Program-made: the position numbers and the translations under genes
In this document: positions 43,021 through 52,030 of the stretch, one piece after another
How positions within the stretch are numbered: position 1 is the first letter of the stretch
How the letters are laid out: every line of letters starts with the position of its first letter
Notes under the pieces: model-generated
Told to the model about the DNA's origin: nothing
What the model saw: the letters and a program-made list of their open reading frames with translations, nothing else
The model's database searches: none
Source: Maribacter algarum (ex Lu et al. 2025) (nom. illeg.)
GTDB taxonomy: Bacteria > Bacteroidota > Bacteroidia > Flavobacteriales > Flavobacteriaceae
Direction of reading: 5' to 3'
NCBI GenBank assembly: GCA_947495915.1
Contig: CANMAW010000006.1
Coordinates: 106,882-170,881, forward strand
DNA: 64,000 bases

Positions 43021-44508
43021 TTAATTAACATCCCACCAAACACGTGTAGTTAATTCATCAGAACCTTGACGATCAATAGCTTCTTGATAATTTGCAGGAT
43101 TGTTTGTTTGCTCGCTTTCTGAATAAGAAAGACGTCTTGGAATAGTACCTCCAGTAACATTGCCAGGATAGTTTACTGGGGTTAAGACCGGAAAACCAGT
43201 TCTTCTCCAATTAGCGAAAGATTCATATTCATTCAAAAAAGTAACTGCCCAATATTGTGTGTTTATCTGCTCTAAAGCATTAGCTGGGTCAAACGGGTTG
43301 GCTGCTAGGTAATCTGAAATTGCTGCATCATCTATTACTGCAGCTTCTCCATAAAGAGAAAGGGTCTTCATTGCTGCAGTAACACCATTATTGTAATGAG
43401 TTTCAGCATCACCACCAATGCCCCATCTTACATTTGCTTCAGCTAGCATATATTCTACTTCTGCATAGGTCTGAAAAATCATAGGGGCGTCTAATCCTTT
43501 TATAATAGCGCTAGGTTCAGCATATGCATCTGTATCTTCTTCACCTGTTAAATCCATCAACATTTGTGAATCTAATCCGTTTGGAAAACCTTGTAAGTCT
43601 GCAATTGCAGTGCTTCCATCACCTCTTCTTGAACCTAAAATCGGTAGTCTTGGATCGTTACCAGCCTGCATGAAATCAACAAAAGTTTTACTAAGCCTAG
43701 GGTTACCATCTGCTTGAAATACTTCTCCATTTCCATTTTGGTTTACGCCTTCAGGTCCAATAGTATGAGGAACATAAAAGATATCTTCATTGCTAGTCAT
43801 AACACCACCAGCAATTGCTTTTGTAGCCCATTCTTGCGCAGCTGTTGGATCTACTTTAATCAATCGTAACCCAAGACGTAACATTAAGCTATTCCCTAAT
43901 CTTTTCCATTTACCTTGATCGCCATTAAAAATGATATCAGCATCACCAAAGCCTGAAACACCAGAGCTTAAGGCTGCAGCCGACTCTTCTAGTTCTTTAA
44001 GCATATCTGCGTAAATATCACTTTGTGCATCATACTTTGGAGTTAGAATGCCTTCTAAAACCGCTTTACCAGCTTCGCTGTATGGTATGTCGCCATATAA
44101 ATCAGTTAATCTTGAATAAACAAAAACCCGCATTATTCTAGTAATTGCTTTCATTTCTTCAGGAGATTCTTCTTCATCTAGCTGAACTAACATATCTTCT
44201 AAGCTCTTAACGGCGTTTTCATAATATCTATCCATTAAAGAAGAAGCATAACCTCTATTCCACGTATATTTATCACCTGACCAGTAACCTGCGGTTGTTG
44301 CAAAATGCTGCATCATGGTTGATTGATAAATAAGCCCAGCGCGCCAATTATCGTAACGTTCACTTGAAGCAAATAACTGTGCTGCAGTTAACTTGTTGGC
44401 AACACTAACCTGTGTTGGCTTAGTGGGGTTTACATTTAAGTCTTCAAACCCCTTGTCACATGCACTTATCAGGAGTGCAAACAGTACTATAAAAATCGAT
44501 TTTTTCAT
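43021..44508 (-). CDS. SusD/RagB-type outer-membrane lipoprotein
   Basis: The surface lid of a SusCD importer: it binds the substrate and closes over the SusC barrel. The 495-residue protein has a lipobox (FALLISAC, C17) and the SusD-like helical pattern with TPR segments. It belongs to the second SusD family (SusD-like_2): RVFVYSRLTDLYGDIPYSEAG near 124-144 is the hallmark. The C-terminal RRTGFPVLTPVNYPGNVTGG-type region is typical. It begins nine bases downstream of susC on the same strand, as in all SusCD pairs, and ends at a strong terminator. The substrate is unknown. Confidence 0.95.
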   Translation of the reverse strand: MKKSIFIVLFALLISACDKGFEDLNVNPTKPTQVSVANKLTAAQLFASSERYDNWRAGLIYQSTMMQHFATTAGYWSGDKYTWNRGYASSLMDRYYENAVKSLEDMLVQLDEEESPEEMKAITRIMRVFVYSRLTDLYGDIPYSEAGKAVLEGILTPKYDAQSDIYADMLKELEESAAALSSGVSGFGDADIIFNGDQGKWKRLGNSLMLRLGLRLIKVDPTAAQEWATKAIAGGVMTSNEDIFYVPHTIGPEGVNQNGNGEVFQADGNPRLSKTFVDFMQAGNDPRLPILGSRRGDGSTAIADLQGFPNGLDSQMLMDLTGEEDTDAYAEPSAIIKGLDAPMIFQTYAEVEYMLAEANVRWGIGGDAETHYNNGVTAAMKTLSLYGEAAVIDDAAISDYLAANPFDPANALEQINTQYWAVTFLNEYESFANWRRTGFPVLTPVNYPGNVTGGTIPRRLSYSESEQTNNPANYQEAIDRQGSDELTTRVWWDVN

Positions 44509-44517
44509 AATTTTTTT

Positions 44518-47500
44518 TTAAAACTTAACATTTACACTTAACCCATATCCTTTTGTGGTTGGAACCCCAAAATATTCAAGTCCTTGAGAATTACCAGCAT
44601 TGTAAGCACTCTCTGGATCAATATTGTCAATAGAACGACTAATAAAAAATAAGTTTTGACCTATTAGATTAAAGGTTACATTGTTTAAGAAAGTTCTTTC
44701 TAAAATTTTAGAAGGTAAGCTATAACCAATACTTATTTGTCTAAATCTTATATAATCAGAATCTTCAACGAAGAACTCTGCAATATCATTAACTCGACCG
44801 TAGTAGGTTGATAAATCTTCAGGGGCAACGGTGGTAGTAAAAGCTGTACCTGAACCAGTTTCAGCATCGAAAGATGCGCCATCAATACCGCTTACGGTTA
44901 AACCTGATTCTCTACCTTCCAAGGTTGCCTTATGTAAGCCATTGCCGTATGCGATAGTATTTGTTCCTGAAAACAATTGACCTCCGAACTTGCCATCAAT
45001 TAAGAAATTCATATTTAGATTTTTATATCTAAAAGAATTTGTAAAACCAACGGTAATTGGAGGAACACCGTCACCAAGTATTTTGCGTTCACCTTGACGT
45101 GCAACAGGCACCCCTTGATCATCAATATCATAAACAATATTACCGTCGTTATCTCTAACAAACGAAGTACCAAATATAGTACCATAGCGTTCTCCTACGA
45201 TATGTTGAATTCTAACGTTTCTAGATCTTGGTTCATCAAGACCAATTGCTGCGTCATTTTCGTTGGTAGCGGTTACGGTACCTTCGTTGAATGCAAAATT
45301 CACAGAGGTGGTCCAGTTAAAGTCATTTGTTCTAATAGGAGATCCAGACAGTAAAACTTCAACACCTTTATTTTCAATTTTACCCAAATTTGCAGATGCT
45401 GCTGAAAATCCTGAAGCAACTGAAGTGGTAACATTTACGATATCATTGGTTGTTTCATTTGAATACAGGGCAAAATCAAGTGAGAGTCTATTGTTAAAGA
45501 AACGGGCATCTAAACCAATTTCAACTTCGCTTTTATTCCACGGAACCAAATTGGCATTAGGTACAGTACTACCAGAAATTCTTCCTAATGGTTGTGCTAA
45601 ATGTCCTTGACCAAAAATCTCATAGTTTAGAGCAAGCTGGTAAGCATCTTGGGCGCCACCTGCTGTTTCGGCATACCCTCCACGTAGTTTCAAAAAGTTG
45701 ATAGCCGTTGGCATTTCAAAAGCTTCAGATAGTATTAAACTAGCATTAACCGATGGGTAGAAGTCATTGTTAGGTGTAGTTTTTCCTGGAAAAGATAATG
45801 TAGAAAACCAATCATTTCTACCAGTAAGTGTAATATAGGCAAATCGGTCATATGAAAGTTCTAGTGAACCGTAAACAGACCCTATTTCGCGCTCATTGAA
45901 GTCTCTACTTCTGTTTTGGTTTTGTAAGTTGGCAATATCTTCAAGTCCGGGTACGATAAAGTTGCTTCCACCTAAATTCAATTGTTCGAATTGAATTTGG
46001 TTACTATTACCACCTACAAACGCATTAACTGCAAACTTTTCAGTGATGTCTTTATCGAAGCCTAAAATAATATCAGAATCTATTTGGGTATATCTTCTTT
46101 CTGTTTCACCCATGCTACCAAGCGGTTGAAAAGCGGTTCCGAAAGGAGTAACATCGGTAGACTTTCGTGTATAATGGTCAACACCAACACGCGCAGTTAA
46201 ATATAACCAATCAGTAAAATCATATCGCAACGAAGTTGAGGCTATTATTCTATTTCTTTCGTCTTCGTTTCTAAAATTATAGGCTGCAAAATACGGGTTC
46301 TGAGAGAATACGTTGTTTGAATAACCTCGTTCAGTTAAATCATCATTCACACCAGGATCCATAAATCTAACATCTACATTTGGAGATAAAAGACCCACTG
46401 TAAAGTTAGCATTACCTGGCGCATCAGATAATCGAGGTCTATTTAAAACCTTCTCTACGGAATACTTTACATTTACTTGTGTTGTCAGCTTTTCGGCCAG
46501 TATTGCACTAGCATTCAATGCAAATGTTTTTCTGTTTAATCCAGAGTTTGGAACAATATCATCATTGTCAAAATCAGAAACTGAAAAACGGTAACTTCCT
46601 TTTTCAGAACCATTTGAAAGCGCAACGGTATTTATGAATGTGGTACCAGTTCTATAGTAATGATCAAGATTACTACCTACATATGAATAGGGTCTAGCAA
46701 CACCATCCCATTGAACTACATCGGTACCATCTAACCTCGGCCCCCAAGATGATAAGCCAGCATCTAAAGCGGCCTCTTGATTCGCAGGTTTAGTATTTCT
46801 TAAACCTTGGCCGTACTCTGTTTGAAAATCTTGAATTGAGGTGTCAACCTTATTGAATTGTACAGTACTTGTAATTTCAACTCCGAAACCTTCAGACTCA
46901 CTTCCATTTTTGGTTGTAATTAAGATAACCCCGTTACCACCCCTTGAGCCATATAGTGCAGTTGCAGAACCACCTTTTAAAACCGAAATAGATTGAATTT
47001 CATCAGGGTTAATACTTGAGACACCATCACCTCCATCACTACCACCCCAAAGGCTAGCTGCACCATTATTGTCGTTACCAATTGGTATACCATCAACAAC
47101 ATAAAGTGGCTGATTGTTTCCGGTAAGGGTACTATTACCACGTATAATAACTCTACTTGAACCACCAGCACCAGTGGCATTTTGTGTAATATTAACACCT
47201 GCAATTTTACCTTGTAAAGAGTTAATGGCATTTGGCGTTTTAACTGTAGCGATTTCCTCACCACCAACTTCAGTTATCGAATACCCTAAGGCTTTGGTTT
47301 CCTTTTTGATACCTAAAGCGGTCACCACCACTTCATCAAGTTGACTTGCATCTTCATCAAGTGATATGTTTAATGAGCTTCCATTTACACTAGCTTCTTT
47401 TGTAGCATATCCTAAAGAGGAAAAAACTATTGTTGCACTGTTAGGTAAACTAATGGTATAGTTGCCATCAAAATCAGTAGAGGTACCATTAGATGTTCCT

Positions 47501-47640
47501 TTTTCGACAACATTAACCCCAGGAAGGGGAGAGCCGTTGGTATCAGTTACGACACCCGTAACCATTATTTCTTGGGCTACTACACTTTGTAGAAATAGGA
47601 GTGCCAAGAATGTCAAAAAACAATTGATTTTTTTGTTCAT
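44518..47640 (-). CDS. SusC/RagA-type TonB-dependent receptor
   Basis: The outer-membrane barrel of a SusCD importer. The ATG at 47640 gives a signal peptide (MNKKINCFLTFLALLFLQSVVAQ); an in-frame start at 47724 would put 28 residues before it. The 1040-residue protein has a carboxypeptidase-D-like domain (VSGVVTDTNG-type GVVTDTNGSPLPGVNVVEKG, DFDGNYTI), a TonB box (LDEVVVTALGIKKE), a plug with GNSTLTGNNQPLYVVDGIPI, and a barrel ending in GYGLSVNVKF. Two 9-bp direct repeats and a TAATTTTG box lie upstream, so it should start its own transcript. SusD follows after nine bases. Confidence 0.96.
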   Translation of the reverse strand: MNKKINCFLTFLALLFLQSVVAQEIMVTGVVTDTNGSPLPGVNVVEKGTSNGTSTDFDGNYTISLPNSATIVFSSLGYATKEASVNGSSLNISLDEDASQLDEVVVTALGIKKETKALGYSITEVGGEEIATVKTPNAINSLQGKIAGVNITQNATGAGGSSRVIIRGNSTLTGNNQPLYVVDGIPIGNDNNGAASLWGGSDGGDGVSSINPDEIQSISVLKGGSATALYGSRGGNGVILITTKNGSESEGFGVEITSTVQFNKVDTSIQDFQTEYGQGLRNTKPANQEAALDAGLSSWGPRLDGTDVVQWDGVARPYSYVGSNLDHYYRTGTTFINTVALSNGSEKGSYRFSVSDFDNDDIVPNSGLNRKTFALNASAILAEKLTTQVNVKYSVEKVLNRPRLSDAPGNANFTVGLLSPNVDVRFMDPGVNDDLTERGYSNNVFSQNPYFAAYNFRNEDERNRIIASTSLRYDFTDWLYLTARVGVDHYTRKSTDVTPFGTAFQPLGSMGETERRYTQIDSDIILGFDKDITEKFAVNAFVGGNSNQIQFEQLNLGGSNFIVPGLEDIANLQNQNRSRDFNEREIGSVYGSLELSYDRFAYITLTGRNDWFSTLSFPGKTTPNNDFYPSVNASLILSEAFEMPTAINFLKLRGGYAETAGGAQDAYQLALNYEIFGQGHLAQPLGRISGSTVPNANLVPWNKSEVEIGLDARFFNNRLSLDFALYSNETTNDIVNVTTSVASGFSAASANLGKIENKGVEVLLSGSPIRTNDFNWTTSVNFAFNEGTVTATNENDAAIGLDEPRSRNVRIQHIVGERYGTIFGTSFVRDNDGNIVYDIDDQGVPVARQGERKILGDGVPPITVGFTNSFRYKNLNMNFLIDGKFGGQLFSGTNTIAYGNGLHKATLEGRESGLTVSGIDGASFDAETGSGTAFTTTVAPEDLSTYYGRVNDIAEFFVEDSDYIRFRQISIGYSLPSKILERTFLNNVTFNLIGQNLFFISRSIDNIDPESAYNAGNSQGLEYFGVPTTKGYGLSVNVKF

Positions 47641-47688
47641 ACGAGTTTGGTTTTTTGTAGTTAATTCTTTGATTGAAAGTAAAAATTG

Positions 47689-47696
47689 CAAAATTA
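47689..47696 (-). promoter_or_regulatory. Promoter -7 box of susC
   Basis: TAATTTTG on the minus strand matches TAnnTTTG. It lies about 49 bases upstream of the susC ATG and 24 bases downstream of the proximal direct repeat (47721). The nearest TTG is 25 bp away, longer than ideal, which fits an activator-dependent promoter. Confidence 0.5.
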
Positions 47697-47720
47697 GGTT
47701 GGTTTCTAGATAAAATTCGA

Positions 47721-47752
47721 CCAACGACTATTGTGAAAAGCCTAACGACTAT
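47721..47752 (-). promoter_or_regulatory. Probable LytTR operator: 9-N12-9 direct repeats
   Basis: On the minus strand ATAGTCGTT occurs twice with a 12-bp spacer (47752-47744 and 47731-47723). Each is followed by AGG or GG, giving GTTAGG and GTTGG cores. LytTR regulators such as AgrA bind direct repeats with a GTTNRK core and 12-bp spacing. A LytTR regulator gene lies 3.5 kb away in the same locus. The repeats end 24 bp upstream of the -7 box of susC, the place of an activator site. Confidence 0.55.
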
Positions 47753-47779
47753 GTTTTTATTGGGTTTAAAATTGGAAAT

Positions 47780-47819
47780 AAAAAAAGCTTAATTAATACC
47801 ATAAATCATTGCTTTTTTT
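47780..47819 (-). terminator. Weak terminator after the GHL10 gene
   Basis: AAAAAAAGC (47780-47788) and GCTTTTTTT (47811-47819) form a 9-bp stem around a 22-base loop. On the minus strand it follows the GHL10 stop by 75 bases and precedes the susC promoter. The large loop makes it weak. Confidence 0.35.
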
Positions 47820-47893
47820 AAATCAATAATACCATATAACTAATTTTATTTTTAGAAAATAGGACTGAAATTTCAAATTCCTAAATGTTGGAA

Positions 47894-49039
47894 TTATTTA
47901 TGGAAATTGCTTATTACTTTCCATTGTTCAGGTGTGATGGCATTACCATCAAAAAAGGAAACTCCTGAAGCTCCATTATCTTTTGCCAATTGAATTGCTG
48001 TATGTAATTCCTTTGCACTCATTGAAGGCACAAAAACACCGGTATGTAGCGCAGTTTTTTTTCCTTTTAAATCTTCAAAACCTTGCTTGGTAGCATACCC
48101 AATCCAATCAATTTCTTCATTATAAAAATTATGATAAATCATCGGTAAAACTGCATCAACATTCCACTTATCCCATCGTTGTCGTACCATATGATCAGCC
48201 ATTTCTGGATAAGGAAAAACAGCTGCTGTTAGGTCTTTGTTGTTCGCATGTGCAATTTCATAAGCGTCATCAACAATAGCTTTAACCTTATTTAATCGGA
48301 AGTTCTTCCACTCCATATCTATAGCAGGATTAGTAAAGTTTTTGGGGTTTTTATGATGTATTTCGCTGAATTCTGTTAAACAAACATCACAATAACAAAA
48401 ATCAAACTCTGGTAATTCATGATTCTGTTCTAGATTATATTTAGGTAAAAGTCCGATAGGAAGAAATATATCTGAATATCGAATATAATCTAAATGAACA
48501 CTGGTAACACCATCAATTTTTGCCAAGCCTTCTACCAAACTTAGAATATGATTTCGCGATTCTTTTCGTGTTGGACACAACCATTTATAGTAACCTACAT
48601 ATGGTGGTTGGTCATAACATGACTTTCCGTCACGACTTACCGCATACCAATCTGGGTTTTGTTGAGCTATTTGGTCATTAGGTCTATTGATGGTAAACAT
48701 CCATCCATGAATTTCTAAATCATATTTTTTTGCAAAAGGTACTAGTCTAGCCAATAAATTTGCATCCGCCTCAGTATTAACTAAGACTGCGTCAATACCA
48801 TGCATACTATACTGTTTAAATTCTTCATCAAAATCTTGGTCAGAACTTTCGGCATTTGCGGATGACCATACCCAAAATTTAAATGGTTTTTCTAAAACTG
48901 AATGTTGTTTTTTAATAACCTTAACTTGCTTATTGTTTGAATTACAGGCGATAAGAACGATACCACAAAAAACGAGAATAAGATAATTTAATATAGAACT
49001 ACTTCTTTTAATCGATTGTTTCAAATTTTCCGTCATCAT
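47894..49039 (-). CDS. GHL10-type putative glycoside hydrolase, lipoprotein
   Basis: A 381-residue lipoprotein (signal with VLIACNS, lipobox cysteine near 32) whose body resembles the GHL10 / DUF4015-like (beta/alpha)8 putative glycoside hydrolase family. Visible blocks are WMFTINRPNDQIAQQNPDWYAVSRDG, VTSVHLDYIRYSD (with the conserved D-x-x-R) and a cysteine-rich FCYCDVCLTEFSE. The activity of the family is not established. The start overlaps the end of the CBM9 gene by 32 bases, so the two are translated from one message. It precedes susC. Confidence 0.85.
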   Translation of the reverse strand: MMTENLKQSIKRSSSILNYLILVFCGIVLIACNSNNKQVKVIKKQHSVLEKPFKFWVWSSANAESSDQDFDEEFKQYSMHGIDAVLVNTEADANLLARLVPFAKKYDLEIHGWMFTINRPNDQIAQQNPDWYAVSRDGKSCYDQPPYVGYYKWLCPTRKESRNHILSLVEGLAKIDGVTSVHLDYIRYSDIFLPIGLLPKYNLEQNHELPEFDFCYCDVCLTEFSEIHHKNPKNFTNPAIDMEWKNFRLNKVKAIVDDAYEIAHANNKDLTAAVFPYPEMADHMVRQRWDKWNVDAVLPMIYHNFYNEEIDWIGYATKQGFEDLKGKKTALHTGVFVPSMSAKELHTAIQLAKDNGASGVSFFDGNAITPEQWKVISNFHK

Positions 49040-50066
49040 GTAGAATTAGTTTTTTATTAGTAAACGGACTAACTGTCCAAATTGCCCAGCCAAACGGATG
49101 TTTAGCAAATTTGACATCTACTTGTTTATCCAAAATCAATATTGATTGTTGAATTATATCTTCATTGTTATTTTTACGGTATTCTCTTAATAGTTTGTAG
49201 AAATAGTTTTTAATATGTTCGTCTTGGGGGATCATAAAGGTATTATCTGTTGTTAAAGTTTTTGTTGAAAAATACACAAAGCCCCAGTGCTCTGGTTCAT
49301 GCATATTGATAACTTCTTGTGGTGACCATACCCAGTTGTTTTCTTTTAAAAACTGGCCAGTGACTGAATCTTTTTTTCTATAATATTTCTGGTTAATTAT
49401 ATCATGTTGCCATTGTAATCTAGAAAAATTAATTCGCCAATATTCATTGGTGGGTGGTTTAACCCTACCATGAGAGTCAGAATTAAAAGACCATGGTATT
49501 GCAATTTCTACAGACCATGATTGATCTTCATCACTCGAATTATTTAAAGAACCTTGAACGGAAACTGCAGATTTTAAGCCTTTAAAATCCCAATTATTTA
49601 GTATAGTTCCATTATTTCGATAGGGTTTTGAAAGAAATAAATCCCAAACGGTATTAAGAGCATTCATTTCGTATTCATAGTAATTATGGGTATCACCATC
49701 TGGATCAATGAAAACCTCAAAATCATTATTGTAAAATATAATTGTATCGTGTTGCTTTAAATTAGCCCAAACATGCGGTTCTTGCAACTCAGCAAAAATG
49801 TAAAAGTATTCATCACTCCATAGCATTTTCATTCGTGTTTGAAATTGTGGTATTTTTTCTCCTTCAATGTCAATAAAGTTGTCTGACCACCTAGATTGTT
49901 GCCAAGATTTTTCATTAGGCTTTCCATCAATCCTCAAACTGTCTATAGTTTTATAGGCGGTGTACGATTTAGGAAGATTTTGAGCAAAAGTGAAAGTTGA
50001 TACAAAACTTAGAGTTGATAGCACTATTAAAATCCACTTGAAAATCATTACTTTGGTTAGAGTCAT
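49008..50066 (-). CDS. Exported CBM9-like carbohydrate-binding protein
   Basis: A 352-residue exported protein (signal peptide to about residue 28, FTFAQ) with a carbohydrate-binding module family 9-like domain at about 35-250. Blocks are DSLRIDGKPNEKSWQQSRWSDNFIDIEG, TRMKMLWSDEYFYIFAELQEPHVWA, NDFEVFIDPDGDTHNYYEYEMNALN and EYWRINFSRLQW in short pieces. Such proteins bind reducing-end sugars in other systems. It begins the GHL10-susCD side of the locus and is divergent from the histidine kinase gene. The last 100 residues are helical and of unknown role. Confidence 0.88.
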   Translation of the reverse strand: MTLTKVMIFKWILIVLSTLSFVSTFTFAQNLPKSYTAYKTIDSLRIDGKPNEKSWQQSRWSDNFIDIEGEKIPQFQTRMKMLWSDEYFYIFAELQEPHVWANLKQHDTIIFYNNDFEVFIDPDGDTHNYYEYEMNALNTVWDLFLSKPYRNNGTILNNWDFKGLKSAVSVQGSLNNSSDEDQSWSVEIAIPWSFNSDSHGRVKPPTNEYWRINFSRLQWQHDIINQKYYRKKDSVTGQFLKENNWVWSPQEVINMHEPEHWGFVYFSTKTLTTDNTFMIPQDEHIKNYFYKLLREYRKNNNEDIIQQSILILDKQVDVKFAKHPFGWAIWTVSPFTNKKLILHDDGKFETID

Positions 50067-50156
50067 ATAGATTATCGATCGTAAATTGAGGTCTATTTTG
50101 AAATCTAAGGGTTGCTAAAGTTTTTTATTTTATCTTCAAAGGCGAATAATTTTAGA

Positions 50157-50167
50157 CCAACAACTAC
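50157..50167 (-). promoter_or_regulatory. Single half-site like the susC repeat
   Basis: GTAGTTGTTGG on the minus strand matches the proximal susC repeat ATAGTCGTTGG at 9 of 11 bases, and the flanks (TCnAA) agree too. It lies between the CBM9 and histidine kinase genes. No second repeat at 21 bp is seen. Confidence 0.4.
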
Positions 50168-50203
50168 GGGTTATCGCTAGATGTCGTATTATAGATATAT
50201 ATA

Positions 50204-51289
50204 ATGATTTCCAATACTAAATTAGATCACCTTTTAAGGGTAGACACACCAAAAGATTATAGAGTTAGTTATAAATACCACATTTTATTTTGGGTAATCT
50301 ATTTTCTCTTCAATACGCTTCGCTGGAGTAGTATTCATAATGATTTTTCCTATTCTTTGAAAACCAATTTAATAGGTTTTCCTATTCATATGGCTTTAGC
50401 GTATTTTAATGTGTATTACTTAATGCCTAGATACATCTATACTAGAAAATATGTACTATATGTGGTGTATATTATTGCTGCCTTAGTGCTTATGTTGTTA
50501 GTGAAATACAATTTAACGTACTACTTAGTGAGCCCTGTAGTTATGCCTGAAATTGCACCTGAGATAAATCATTTAACATTTGACTATGCTATTCAAACAA
50601 TGCTCGGTGAGTTTTACGTAATTAGTTTTGTAACTGCTATTAAAATAACAGTTGACAGGTTAAGGGAAAATAGTAAACTTCATGATTTAGAAAAACGACA
50701 ACTAACCACCGAATTGCGTTTTTTACGTTCTCAAGTGTCACCTCATTTCTTTTTCAACACCTTAAATAATATCTATTCATTAACTCTAGAAAAGTCAGAT
50801 AAAGCCCCTGAGGTAGTGTTGAAACTTTCTGAGCTAATGAGGTATTTACTATATGGAACTAAAAAGAGAAAACAGAACCTTCGTAAAGAGATTGAGTGCA
50901 TTCAAAACTATATTGATTTAGAACGCATTCGATTTAATGATTCATTAAAAGTTAGCTTTAAAATTGAAGGTGATTTAGATGGCCATACCATCGCGCCGAT
51001 GCTTTTAATACCCATTGTAGAGAATTGTTTTAAGCATGGAGCAAGCAAAAATATTAACAAAACTCAAATTAACATAGATCTTAAAATAGTAGAAGATTTC
51101 ATGTATTTTTCAGCGGTTAACACCATTCCTAAAAAAGGACATAAAAATAAAAAGATCTCAAAAGAAGGAGGTATAGGTTTATCTAACATTAAAAAACGTC
51201 TTGAATTAGGTTACGGTAAAAATGATTACAAATTATCTATTTTCGAAAAAGATGGTATGTTTAATGTAGGTCTTAAATTACGTGTATGA
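50204..51289 (+). CDS. LytS-type membrane sensor histidine kinase
   Basis: A 361-residue kinase of the His_kinase (LytS/YehU) family. Four membrane spans occupy about residues 27-150 (HILFWVIYFLFNTL, IHMALAYFNVYYLM, YVLYVVYIIAALVLMLLV, and a last one near 130-148). The phospho-acceptor is H181 in SQVSPHFFFNTLNNIYSL, followed by the family pattern PEVVLKLSELMRYLLYG. An HATPase_c domain with PMLLIPIVENCFKHG and GGIGLSNIKKRLELGYG ends the protein. It overlaps the response regulator by four bases (ATGA) and is divergent from the CBM9 gene. Confidence 0.95.
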   Translation: MISNTKLDHLLRVDTPKDYRVSYKYHILFWVIYFLFNTLRWSSIHNDFSYSLKTNLIGFPIHMALAYFNVYYLMPRYIYTRKYVLYVVYIIAALVLMLLVKYNLTYYLVSPVVMPEIAPEINHLTFDYAIQTMLGEFYVISFVTAIKITVDRLRENSKLHDLEKRQLTTELRFLRSQVSPHFFFNTLNNIYSLTLEKSDKAPEVVLKLSELMRYLLYGTKKRKQNLRKEIECIQNYIDLERIRFNDSLKVSFKIEGDLDGHTIAPMLLIPIVENCFKHGASKNINKTQINIDLKIVEDFMYFSAVNTIPKKGHKNKKISKEGGIGLSNIKKRLELGYGKNDYKLSIFEKDGMFNVGLKLRV

Positions 51290-52002
51290 TAAAAATGAAA
51301 GTGATTATTATTGATGACGAACCGTTAGCAGGTAATGTATTAAAAAATTACGTTGCAAAGATTGATTCCCTCGAATTAGTAGCGACATTTCTAAATGCTA
51401 TTGATGCTTCAACATATTTGCAAAATAATGATGTTGATATTATATTTTTAGATATTGACATGCCCTTATTAGATGGATTAAGTTTTTTACAAAGTTTACA
51501 GGTAATTCCTTTTGTTGTAATTACAACTGCTCATGATGAGTATGCTTTAAAGAGCTTTGATTTACAGGCAATTGACTATCTGGTAAAACCTATACCGTTT
51601 CCAAGATTTTTAAAATCTGTAACCAGAATATTAGGATTAAAACAAGCTGCGGTTAATACTAAATCAAAACGGGTAGAAAAGGCTAAAATATTTGTAAAGG
51701 TTGATAAAAAAAGATTGCAAAAAATATATCTCGATGAAATCATTGTAGTAGAAAGCCTAAAAGATTACATTAGAATAGTTACTACTTCTGCAAAGTTTAT
51801 AGTACATAGAACCTTGAGTAGTTTCACTGATGAATTACCTTCTGATAAGTTTTTACGTATTCATAGGTCTTATACTATTGCCTTAGATAAAGTTGATGTT
51901 GTTGAAGGTAATAGTGTAGAAATCAATGGAATTAGATATACTATTGGTAGAAGCTATCTCACCAACACGAAGCAAGTAATATTGAACAACACGTCTAATT
52001 AA
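51286..52002 (+). CDS. LytTR family response regulator
   Basis: A 238-residue regulator with a receiver domain (1-120) and a LytTR DNA-binding domain (about 135-235). The acidic pocket is D11/E12 (IIDDEP), the phospho-acceptor D56 (FLDIDMP), the T/K residues in VITTAHDEYALKSF and DYLVKPIP. LytTR blocks are IFVKVDKKRLQKIYLDEIIVVESLKDYIRIV and FLRIHRSYTIALDKVDVVEGNSV in short pieces. It is translated with the kinase through a 4-base overlap. The candidate target is the 9-N12-9 repeat upstream of susC. Confidence 0.96.
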   Translation: MIKMKVIIIDDEPLAGNVLKNYVAKIDSLELVATFLNAIDASTYLQNNDVDIIFLDIDMPLLDGLSFLQSLQVIPFVVITTAHDEYALKSFDLQAIDYLVKPIPFPRFLKSVTRILGLKQAAVNTKSKRVEKAKIFVKVDKKRLQKIYLDEIIVVESLKDYIRIVTTSAKFIVHRTLSSFTDELPSDKFLRIHRSYTIALDKVDVVEGNSVEINGIRYTIGRSYLTNTKQVILNNTSN

Positions 52003-52030
52003 TTAGATATATATATTCCCAAATAAAAGG

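Noticed and set aside
45094..47713. Several plus-strand open frames of 70-115 codons opposite susC
   Set aside because: They run antisense to an intact, well-recognised SusC gene and show only low-complexity or shadow peptides.
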